A stretch of DNA of 30,382 bases from DATEBA01 sp035288045 (lineage in GTDB: Bacteria; Actinomycetota; UBA4738; HRBIN12), in contig DATEBA010000062.1 in NCBI GenBank assembly GCA_035288045.1, forward strand, positions 1 through 30,382. The letters are read 5' to 3'. This document shows, in pieces, positions 22,261 through 29,298 of the stretch (positions are counted from its first letter, which is position 1; every line of letters begins with the position of its first letter). A program made the translations under genes and the position numbers. The notes below the pieces were generated by a model. It saw only the letters and a list, made by a program, of their open reading frames with translations, did no database searches and was not told the origin of the DNA.

Positions 22261-23604
22261 ATGTCGGATGATGTGCGGCCGATGCGACCCCCGCGCAGAG
22301 CCTTGATCCCGATCCTGCTGGCGAGCTTGCTGCTGGCCGGCGGGCCCCCCGCCGGCCCGGCCTCGTCGGACCACCTCCTCTCCGGGAAGAGGAAGATCCT
22401 CTCGGACGGGATCTGGCTGATCCGCATGAAGACCACGGTCGACGTCTTCGGCACACCGCGGGACACGAGGGTGTTCGTCGTGGAGATCGATCCTGCCCTG
22501 ACGACCAGAGGATCTTCGGGAGTGGACGTCGCGACCCCGTTCGCACAACTCCCCGGGAAGAAGCTGACCAGCGCCATGGGAGCCGAGCACCGGGCCGTCG
22601 CCGCCATCAACGGAGACTTCGGCATCAACCGGATGTTGCACGCGTTCGCGCAGGACGCGACGCTCTGGCAGTCCGGCCTCCAACGGCACGCGAACCTCGC
22701 GGTCGCCGTCGATGGCTCCCGCGCGTGGGTCGGCAGGCCGAAGACGCGGATCACGGCCTTCGTCGAGGGAACCACGACGAGCTTCCCGATAGACAGGTGG
22801 AACAGCGGCGGACCCGAGGTCGGCGAGATCGCTGGCTACTCGCCTCAGGGAGGCACCACGGAGAACCCCCCGGCGAGCGGCTCGTACTGCTCGGTCCGCC
22901 TCTTCCCCACGAAGGACAAGATCAGATGGGCCCCCAGGAAACGCGGCGTCGAGCGCACATTCAGGGTCAAGGCACGCGAGTGCTACACGGACAAGGTCTT
23001 CGACGAGATGTCCAGCGAGGGCGGTGTCGTGCTCACCACGCGCAACGTGGCGGGGCCGGCCAAGACGGCGATCCGCTCGCTTGCGCGCGGCACGCTTCTC
23101 CGGATCCGCTGGTTCCTCGGGTGGCCGAGGGTGCTGGACTCCATAGGAGGGAGGCCTCAGCTGCTCGACGTCGTGGACGGCGTCGTCACGAACGTCGCGC
23201 CCGTGTCGTGCAGGATCTGCGGACGGAACCCGCGTACGGCGGTGGGGGCCAACAAGGAATGCATCGACGGCGTTGCCGGTTGCCGAGTGTTCCTTGTAGT
23301 CGTCGACGGGCGGCAGTGCTGCACGTGGTCGGCCGGGATAACCCTGCGCGACTTCGCGAGCTTCATGAAGAAGAAGCTCGGGGTCGCGGCGGCGGTGAAC
23401 CTCGACGGTGGGGGAACGACGACCATGTGGATACGCAAGACGCCGGCGTTCTGCCAGATCTACACCACGGTCGGCTGCATCGTGAACCGGCCGACGACGA
23501 ACGGCAGCACGATAGTCGAGCGAACGACCGAGTCGGCCGTGCTCGCCATCCCCGGGCCCGACAACAAGCCGAGCCTGGAACCGGTCCCGGCCCACGCGCT
23601 GTAG
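22261..23604 (+). CDS. Exported phosphodiester glycosidase (NAGPA-domain) family protein
   Basis: The protein has 447 residues. A signal peptide (RRALIPILLASLLLAGG) is followed by a domain with HRAVAAINGDFGI, GRNPRTAVGANKECID, LVVVDGRQCCTWSAGITL and AAVNLDGGGTTTMW. These are the conserved blocks of the family of human N-acetylglucosamine-1-phosphodiester alpha-N-acetylglucosaminidase and its bacterial relatives. It probably hydrolyses a sugar phosphodiester, such as a teichoic-acid-like or other wall polymer, outside the cell. It is rich in cysteine (C-R-I-C, C-C), which suggests disulfides. The ATG at 22282 is an alternative start that gives a more compact signal peptide; neither has a good ribosome site. 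Six bases separate it from the quinoprotein gene, so both are one operon. Confidence 0.85.
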   Translation: MSDDVRPMRPPRRALIPILLASLLLAGGPPAGPASSDHLLSGKRKILSDGIWLIRMKTTVDVFGTPRDTRVFVVEIDPALTTRGSSGVDVATPFAQLPGKKLTSAMGAEHRAVAAINGDFGINRMLHAFAQDATLWQSGLQRHANLAVAVDGSRAWVGRPKTRITAFVEGTTTSFPIDRWNSGGPEVGEIAGYSPQGGTTENPPASGSYCSVRLFPTKDKIRWAPRKRGVERTFRVKARECYTDKVFDEMSSEGGVVLTTRNVAGPAKTAIRSLARGTLLRIRWFLGWPRVLDSIGGRPQLLDVVDGVVTNVAPVSCRICGRNPRTAVGANKECIDGVAGCRVFLVVVDGRQCCTWSAGITLRDFASFMKKKLGVAAAVNLDGGGTTTMWIRKTPAFCQIYTTVGCIVNRPTTNGSTIVERTTESAVLAIPGPDNKPSLEPVPAHAL

Positions 23605-23610
23605 GGGACT

Positions 23611-24816
23611 GTGCGCAGACGAATCCTCCCCCTCGCGCTCCTGTCCCTCCAGCTCCTACCGCCGACCCCCGCCTCCGCCGGGAACGTGTACGCCGCTCGG
23701 AAGGTGGTAGGTAACCTCGATCACGTCGCCGCCTTCACGTTCGCCCCAGACGGGGCCATCTTCTTCGGGGAGCGCGCGACGGGGAAGATCCGCGTGTACG
23801 ACCCCTCGACCAAGACGAAGGCTCTCTTCTTCGCCATACCGAACGTGGTGAACGACATCAACAGCGAGCTTGGGCTGCTCGGCCTGGCCCTCCATCCCGA
23901 CTACCCGACGACGGCCAGCCTGTACGCGTATACGGTTCGCGCGCTCGGAGGTCCCTACAAGATCCAGCTGATCCGGATCGACGACACGGACGGTGACGGC
24001 GAAGGCGACGAGATGCAGGTGATCTGGAAGCCGAGCCCCGACGCCACGTCGGGCGGGTATCACGTCGGGGGACGGATCCTCTTCGGGCCCGACGGGAAGC
24101 TGTACGTCGTCGTCGGCGATCGCGGCGACCCTGCGCTCGCGCAGGACCAGGACAGCGACCGCGGGAAGATCCTGCGGATGTCCTTCTCGCCCGACGGAAC
24201 GGCAGTGGACGCCACCTCGACGTACGCGTACGGCGTACGGAACTCCTTCGGCCTTGCGTTCGACCCTGTGAAAGACAGGCTCTGGGACACTCAGAACGGC
24301 CCGGCGTGCAACGACGAGCTGAACCGGGTCACGGTGGCCGACATGCCGACCAATCTGGCGTGGGGACCGAGTCAGACCTGCTCCACGCCGCCCGAGCCTC
24401 CGCGGAACACCAACCGCGACGGGCCGAAGCCCCGGAACCTACCCGAGGTGTGGTGGACGCCGACGATCGCTCCGACCGGTATCGCCTTCTGCAGCTCGTG
24501 CGACCTGAACCAGGCGGCCGAGGGGGCTATCTTCTTCGGAGCGTTCAACGACGGCAAGATCCGCAGGGTCACGCTGAACGCCAAGGCGACGGCGGCCGAG
24601 AGCATCCAGGTGGTCTACACGCACTCCCGCCAGGTCCTATCCGTGGAGGCGCACCCGGCGACCGGGCGCCTGTACTTCACGGACGGCCGGACGCTCTACC
24701 GGCTCGCGAATCCCTTGAGTCCTCAAGCGTCGGCCGGCACCTCGCCGCGAACGAGCGTGGCGTGCGCCTTCCTCCGCTCACCCGCCGACAGCGGCAGGAG
24801 TCGCCCCTCCAGGTAG
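23611..24816 (+). CDS. Exported PQQ-dependent sugar dehydrogenase-like beta-propeller
   Basis: The protein has 401 residues. A signal peptide (RRRILPLALLSLQLLPPTPASA) precedes a six-bladed propeller of the soluble quinoprotein glucose dehydrogenase family. Visible blocks are ELGLLGLALHPDYPTT, GGRILFGPDGKLYVVVGDRG, GKILRMSFSPDG, AYGVRNSFGLAFDP and GPACNDELNRV. It probably oxidises a sugar in the envelope if PQQ is supplied, but many relatives have no proven activity. The start is GTG, with GGGGA just before it. The last ~31 residues (after RLANPLS) are read from DNA antisense to the Rieske gene and look non-homologous. The two genes overlap tail to tail by 94 bases, so this tail may be a product of a lost stop. 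Confidence 0.87.
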   Translation: MRRRILPLALLSLQLLPPTPASAGNVYAARKVVGNLDHVAAFTFAPDGAIFFGERATGKIRVYDPSTKTKALFFAIPNVVNDINSELGLLGLALHPDYPTTASLYAYTVRALGGPYKIQLIRIDDTDGDGEGDEMQVIWKPSPDATSGGYHVGGRILFGPDGKLYVVVGDRGDPALAQDQDSDRGKILRMSFSPDGTAVDATSTYAYGVRNSFGLAFDPVKDRLWDTQNGPACNDELNRVTVADMPTNLAWGPSQTCSTPPEPPRNTNRDGPKPRNLPEVWWTPTIAPTGIAFCSSCDLNQAAEGAIFFGAFNDGKIRRVTLNAKATAAESIQVVYTHSRQVLSVEAHPATGRLYFTDGRTLYRLANPLSPQASAGTSPRTSVACAFLRSPADSGRSRPSR

Positions 24817-25955
24817 CTCCTGGCGACGATCAACATCTCCTCCCAGACGCCGGCCTCCCAGGTCGACATCGGTCCCTGACGGTAGCCGCGCCCCTCGACC
24901 GACCTCTGCACGGACTCGCAGGCCAACCAGTCCTCCCGGTTCGTGATGTCCCAGAACTCCGCGGCGTAGTCGGGAGAGAACCCCTCCCGCTCCCACGCCT
25001 CGGGCGGGAACAGCCACTGGCACTCTATCCACGTCCGGTTGGTGGACAGCGGCTCCAAGCGGTGCGTCATCACGTAGTCGGGGTGTGGGCTGATCAGGAT
25101 GTTCGGCAGCACCGCCGCATAGCCGACGTCGCGCCGCAGCTCCTCGGGGAGCCCGGGGATCGGTACCCCCTTGCTCTCCCCGGTCAGCGACATCGTCTCG
25201 GCGTGGTCGCGCAGGTCCATCGGACCACCGACCCAGACGCCGGCCGGCGGCTCCGGGTAACCCTTGTCGCTCTCCGGCGGCGAGACGTGGCAGAGCTCGG
25301 GGTGGATGCTCGAGCAGTGGTAGCACTCGAGGTAGTTCTCCACGACGATCTTCCAGTTCGCCTGCACCTCGTACTCGTGGCTCGCGCCGAGCACGAGTCC
25401 CTCCGGCGTGTACGGGTCGACCGCCATCCCGAGATTCCCGATGTGGTCGAGGAAATCGGTGGCGTCGCCGGACGCGTTCACGAACACCCAGCCGTTCCAC
25501 TCGACGACGCGAGCCTCGATCAGGGGGTAGTCCGCCTTTTCGAAGCCCGGGACGTCCCCGAAGCGCGGCGCCGCGCGCAGGTCACCCTCCAGGCCGTACA
25601 CCCATGCATGGTAGGGGCACTTGATCCCCCGCTGGTTCCGGCTCGCTCCGCACTCGAGGAGCTCGTGACCGCGGTGGCGGCACACGTTGTAGAAACCCCG
25701 GAGCCGGGCATCGTCACCCCGAACCAGCAGGATCCCCTCCCGGCCCACCCGCAGTGCTCGCTGATCGCCCGGGTTCGAGAGGTCGACCGCCCGGCCCGCG
25801 CACACCCACGACGCCTCGAAGAAGTGACGCTCCTCCCATCCGAGCACCTCCGCCGAGGTGTAGGCCTCCGCCGGGAGCGTGCGTGCCCCGGGGAACGGCT
25901 TCATTACCGGCTCGAGCAGCGCCGGATCGATCGGCGCGGGCTTGGCTCCCTCCAT
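24723..25955 (-). CDS. Rieske non-heme iron oxygenase alpha subunit (CntA/GbcA-like)
   Basis: The protein has 410 residues. The Rieske domain binds a 2Fe-2S cluster through Cys92, His94 (VCRHRGH), Cys113 and His116 (IKCPYHAW). The catalytic domain has NWKIVVENYLECYHCSSIHP with iron ligands His213 and His218. The residue bridging the two centres, three before the first His, is Glu210, as in carnitine monooxygenase CntA, rather than the Asp of most ring-hydroxylating dioxygenases. ENYLECYHC is typical of quaternary-amine demethylases (glycine betaine, carnitine, stachydrine). Oxidative N-demethylation of such a compound is therefore likely, but the substrate is unproven. No reductase gene is adjacent. 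The ATG has GGAGG 6-7 bases upstream. Its promoter overlaps a palindrome shared with the serine-cycle operon. Confidence 0.92.
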   Translation of the reverse strand: MEGAKPAPIDPALLEPVMKPFPGARTLPAEAYTSAEVLGWEERHFFEASWVCAGRAVDLSNPGDQRALRVGREGILLVRGDDARLRGFYNVCRHRGHELLECGASRNQRGIKCPYHAWVYGLEGDLRAAPRFGDVPGFEKADYPLIEARVVEWNGWVFVNASGDATDFLDHIGNLGMAVDPYTPEGLVLGASHEYEVQANWKIVVENYLECYHCSSIHPELCHVSPPESDKGYPEPPAGVWVGGPMDLRDHAETMSLTGESKGVPIPGLPEELRRDVGYAAVLPNILISPHPDYVMTHRLEPLSTNRTWIECQWLFPPEAWEREGFSPDYAAEFWDITNREDWLACESVQRSVEGRGYRQGPMSTWEAGVWEEMLIVARSYLEGRLLPLSAGERRKAHATLVRGEVPADA

Positions 25956-25983
25956 CGTCAGCCTCCGTGAGTCGCGTCCAGGG

Positions 25984-26012
25984 ATTTTAAACGGTCGTTC
26001 AACCCCAGTCGA
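25984..26012 (-). promoter_or_regulatory. Putative promoter of the Rieske oxygenase gene
   Basis: On the minus strand TAAAAT (25989-25984) serves as -10, with TCGACT (26012-26007) 17 bases upstream as a weak -35. The palindrome at 25987-26002 covers the spacer and part of the -10, a classical place for a repressor. Confidence 0.4.
25987..26002. promoter_or_regulatory. Palindromic TetR-type operator candidate at the Rieske gene promoter
   Basis: TTAAACGGTCGTTCAA is a near-perfect palindrome of the form TTnAACGnnCGTTnAA. Read on the minus strand it contains TGAACGACCGTTTA, 12 of 14 bases identical to the site before the serine-cycle operon. A role for the divergent ATPase gene is also possible but its start is 92 bases away. 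Confidence 0.55.
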
Positions 26013-26034
26013 GTCGCGGCCGGCCGGTAGGACC

Positions 26035-26055
26035 CCGGAGGACCGAGCCCTCCGG
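26035..26055. repeat. 7-bp inverted repeat in the Rieske/ATPase divergent region
   Basis: CCGGAGG and CCTCCGG are perfect inverted arms around a 7-base loop, 14 bases upstream of a possible -10 (TAGCGT, 26069-26074) for the ATPase gene. It may be an operator or a hairpin; GC-rich chance pairing is possible. Confidence 0.35.
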
Positions 26056-26094
26056 CCCCCGGCGGAGCTAGCGTGGTTGGGAGACGATGCGATC

Positions 26095-28713
26095 GTGAGC
26101 GGGAGCACGAGCGGCGGGACACAGGCCCCCTACCACGCCCTGTCGGCGGAGGACGTGGCGCGCGCGCTGGGAACCGACCCGGAGCGCGGCCTGGAGCCCG
26201 ACGAGGCCCGGGCTCGGCTGGCTCGGTCCGGCCCGAACGAGCTCCCGCCCCCGAGGAACACACCCCTGGGGATCCGGCTGATCCGCCAGGTCGCCGAGCC
26301 GATGGCCCTGCTGCTCATCATCGCGGCGGCGGTCGCCGGCTTCGGTCTCCGAGAGCGACTCGACGCCGGAGCGATCCTCGCGATCGTAGTCCTGAACGCG
26401 ATCATCGGCATGGTCGAAGAGGGCAAGGCCGCCCGCGCTCTGGAGAGCCTCCGGGCGATGGAGACCCCGACCGCCAAGTTGATCCGAGGCGGCGCGATCC
26501 TCGTCCCGGACTCCCGCGACGTCGTCCCCGGTGATCTTCTGCTCCTCTCCGCCGGGGATCGCGTGCCGGCGGACGTCCGGCTCGTTTCCGCGTCCTCGCT
26601 CGAGGTCGACGAGTCGCTCCTCACCGGAGAGTCGCTTCCCGTGCAGAAGCATCCCGACCGTCTCGCGCTCCCGGACGCCGGCCTCGGAGACCGGCCTTGC
26701 GTCGCCCACTCCGGTACCCACGTCGTTCGCGGTGCCGGCTCGGCGATCGCCTACGCGACCGGTCCCGACACCGAGATCGGTGGGATCGCGGCGCAGCTCG
26801 CGCGGCGCGAGCCGCCGACGCCGCTCCAGCGCGAGCTTCGCGCCCTCACCACACGCCTCGGAGCGATCGCCGCCGCCATCGCGGCACTGGTCTTCGGGCT
26901 CACTCTCCTCCACATGGGCATAACGCCCCAGAGCATCGAGCGTTCGTTCCTCGCGGCCGTCGCCCTCGCCGTCGCCGCCGTTCCGGAGGGACTCGCCACC
27001 GTCGTGACGGTCGCGCTGGCCCTGGGCGTGCGCCGGATGGCGGGGCGAGGCGCGATAGTGCGGAGGCTGCCCGCTGTGGAGACCCTAGGCTCAACGACGG
27101 TCATCCTCACCGACAAGACCGGCACGTTGACGGCGAACAGCCTCGACCTAGCCACCGTCGCCTTCGTCGGCGCCGGGCCGGTGGCTCCCGCCGATCTGGC
27201 CCCCGACCTGATGGACCAGGTCGAGGAGGTCGCGATCCTATGCAACGACGCGACGCTCGAGCCTCCCAGCGGCGACCCGGTCGATCTGGCGTTGCTGGAG
27301 GTCTCCGGGCCCTCGAGGGTCGCCGCGCTCCGCGAGGGTTCCCCCCGTCTCGCCGCCGTCCCGTTCGACTCGGAACGTCGGCGGATGACTACCCTCCACC
27401 GAGGGACCGACGGGAACATCGTGCTGGTGAAGGGCGCTCCTGAGATCGTGCTCGAGCGTTGCCGCGACGCCATCCGAAACGACGGCGACCGCGCCGAGCT
27501 CGACGGAGCCACTCGCGACGGACTGGCCGCCCTCGCTGAACATCTCGGGCTGCGAGGGATGCGCATGCTCGCGCTGGCGCGCGGGGACGTCGGGAACGAG
27601 CCTCTCGATGCCGCCGAGCACGATCTGACGCTGATCGCGATGGTCGGCCTCAGCGATCCGATCCGCCCGGAGGCGCAGGGCGCGGTGGCCGAGGCCGCCG
27701 CCGCGGGCGTCAGGCTCATCATGGTCACGGGCGACCACCCGGGGACCGCCACGGCGATCGCGGATGAGGTGGGGCTCGCCGGGAGCCAGGTCCGCACTGG
27801 GGCAGATCTCCACCGCGACGGCCTGCCGACCGATCCCCTAGACGTCAGGGTCTACGCGCGCGTGGAGCCGGATCAGAAGCTCTCGCTGGTCGAGACACTG
27901 CAGGAACGCGGGCACGTGGTCGCTGTGACCGGCGACGGGGTGAACGACGCGCCGGCGCTGCGCCGGGCGGACATCGGGGTGGCGATGGGCCGGACCGGCA
28001 GCGACGTCGCCCGGGAGGCGGCCGACATGGTAGTCACCGACGACAACCTGGCGACGATCGTCGCGGCGGTCCGCGAGGGGCGCGGCATCTACGACAACAT
28101 CCGCAAGGTCGTCGACTACCTGGTCGCGGGGAACCTCTCCGAGATCAGCGTGGTCGTGGCGAGCCTGCTGCTGTTCCCGGCGCTCGGCGTGCCACTCCTT
28201 CCCCTGCAGCTACTGTGGATCAACCTCCTCACCGACGGGCTCCCGGCGATCGCCCTCGGCGTCGATCCGGCGGACCCCGCCGTCATGGGGCGACCACCCC
28301 GACGCCGCGACGACCGCCTCCTCCACGCTCGGAGGATCGCCCTGCTCTCGTCGCGCGGGGCGCTGATCGCTTCGTCTTGCGTAGCGAGCCTCGCGATCGC
28401 GCGGTTCGCGTGGGACGAGCCCTGGTCGCACGCGCGGTCGATCATGTTCACGGTCCTCGTGACGGCACACCTGCTGTACGCATTCGCGGTTCGCGGCGAT
28501 CGCAGCCCGAGAGGCTTGCTTCAGAACGGATGGCTCCTCGTCGCCGTCGGGGTGGGGCTCGCGCTCCAAGCGCTGATAGTTGTGTTGCCGGCCGCTCGCC
28601 CCCTGTTCCGAACGGCGTCCCTTACGCTTCGCGAGGTCGCCTTGGTCGCCGTCCTCGGCATCGCGCCGGTTGCCGTGATGATCCTCGGCACGCGCCGGCC
28701 GAAGCGTCCATGA
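26095..28713 (+). CDS. P-type IIA ATPase, probable Ca2+ transporter
   Basis: The pump has 872 residues and all P-type signatures: TGES at 177-180, the phosphorylated Asp340 in ILTDKTGTLT, the nucleotide-binding VLVKGAPEIVLERC and TGDGVNDAPA from 612. About ten membrane helices are placed as in SERCA. Residues forming the two Ca2+ sites in SERCA are kept: PEGL in helix 4 (297-300), NLSE in helix 5 and NLLTDGLPA in helix 6. This supports Ca2+ export from the cytoplasm, though some bacterial relatives move Na+ or Mn2+. The GTG is chosen because the N-terminal cation-ATPase domain (YHALSAEDVARAL) follows and GGGAG lies about 11 bases upstream; the frame is open further up, over the antisense of the Rieske gene. 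Confidence 0.95.
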   Translation: MSGSTSGGTQAPYHALSAEDVARALGTDPERGLEPDEARARLARSGPNELPPPRNTPLGIRLIRQVAEPMALLLIIAAAVAGFGLRERLDAGAILAIVVLNAIIGMVEEGKAARALESLRAMETPTAKLIRGGAILVPDSRDVVPGDLLLLSAGDRVPADVRLVSASSLEVDESLLTGESLPVQKHPDRLALPDAGLGDRPCVAHSGTHVVRGAGSAIAYATGPDTEIGGIAAQLARREPPTPLQRELRALTTRLGAIAAAIAALVFGLTLLHMGITPQSIERSFLAAVALAVAAVPEGLATVVTVALALGVRRMAGRGAIVRRLPAVETLGSTTVILTDKTGTLTANSLDLATVAFVGAGPVAPADLAPDLMDQVEEVAILCNDATLEPPSGDPVDLALLEVSGPSRVAALREGSPRLAAVPFDSERRRMTTLHRGTDGNIVLVKGAPEIVLERCRDAIRNDGDRAELDGATRDGLAALAEHLGLRGMRMLALARGDVGNEPLDAAEHDLTLIAMVGLSDPIRPEAQGAVAEAAAAGVRLIMVTGDHPGTATAIADEVGLAGSQVRTGADLHRDGLPTDPLDVRVYARVEPDQKLSLVETLQERGHVVAVTGDGVNDAPALRRADIGVAMGRTGSDVAREAADMVVTDDNLATIVAAVREGRGIYDNIRKVVDYLVAGNLSEISVVVASLLLFPALGVPLLPLQLLWINLLTDGLPAIALGVDPADPAVMGRPPRRRDDRLLHARRIALLSSRGALIASSCVASLAIARFAWDEPWSHARSIMFTVLVTAHLLYAFAVRGDRSPRGLLQNGWLLVAVGVGLALQALIVVLPAARPLFRTASLTLREVALVAVLGIAPVAVMILGTRRPKRP

Positions 28714-28826
28714 GGGAGCTCTACGATGCCCACGTGGGCGGCTACCCGTCGCCTGCGGCTTCTGACACACGGCCCCGGAGGGGCTACGACGCGGAGAACC
28801 GCACTCCCGTTGCGTCCGCGCGGTGA
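28710..28826 (+). CDS. Possible 38-residue ORF overlapping the ATPase stop
   Basis: An ATG overlaps the ATPase stop by four bases (ATGA) and opens a 38-codon frame beginning MRELYDAHVGGYPSP and ending TPVASAR. No domain, signal or membrane segment is seen. The ATGA coupling is the only argument for it, so it may be chance in a 144-base spacer. Confidence 0.15.
   Translation: MRELYDAHVGGYPSPAASDTRPRRGYDAENRTPVASAR
28772..28784 (+). terminator. Weak hairpin between the ATPase and archease genes
   Basis: GCCCC (28772-28776) and GGGGC (28780-28784) can pair around a 3-base loop. A separate 12-base palindrome GCCCACGTGGGC lies at 28728-28739. No T-run is present, so termination is only a possibility. 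Confidence 0.25.
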
Positions 28827-28857
28827 GAGCTGTGGAATGGGAACGGAGCGCGATGCG

Positions 28858-29289
28858 ATGGGAGAAGGAACGCAGGGCGGCGACGCCGGTCACGAGCTCC
28901 TCGAACACACGGCCGACGTCGGCATCCGAGCCTGGGGCGCTACGGCGGAGGAGGCCTTCGAGCAGGCCGCGTGGGCACTCGTCGACCTCCTAGGCGTGCG
29001 GTCGAGCGGCCCCGGCGAGCCGCGCGCGATCCGGGTCGAGGCGGCCGACCGGGGGGTTCTCCTCGCCGACTTCCTGAACGAGCTGGTCTTCCTCCAGGAG
29101 AGCGAGGAGGTCGGCGTCGCGAGGATCCACGTTCACTTGGAGGACGGAGGCCTGGTCGCGGAGGCGAACGTCGTCCCGCTCGCTCGCCCGCCGGAGGGTG
29201 CGACGGTGAAGGCGGCAACCTACCATGAGCTCGAGGTGCGACGAGCACCGGATGGCCGGATCGAGGCCAGGGTCTACCTGGACGTTTGA
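28858..29289 (+). CDS. Archease, activator of RtcB RNA ligase
   Basis: The protein has 143 residues, the normal archease length. It carries HELLEHTADVGIRAWGATAE near the start, AFEQAAWALVDLLG, LLADFLNELVFLQES in the middle and VKAATYHELEVRR near the end, all conserved. Archease speeds guanylylation of RtcB and allows it to turn over many times. The chosen ATG has GGAG 9 bases upstream. An ATG at 28837 would add seven residues, and the frame is open further up with no family similarity. The gene lies 9 bases before RtcB, the expected partner, so they form an operon. It is soluble and cytoplasmic. Confidence 0.93.
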   Translation: MGEGTQGGDAGHELLEHTADVGIRAWGATAEEAFEQAAWALVDLLGVRSSGPGEPRAIRVEAADRGVLLADFLNELVFLQESEEVGVARIHVHLEDGGLVAEANVVPLARPPEGATVKAATYHELEVRRAPDGRIEARVYLDV

Positions 29290-29298
29290 GAGGCGGTC

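Noticed and set aside
22189..23595. 468-codon minus-strand frame
   Set aside because: Antisense of the phosphodiester glycosidase gene; no family features.
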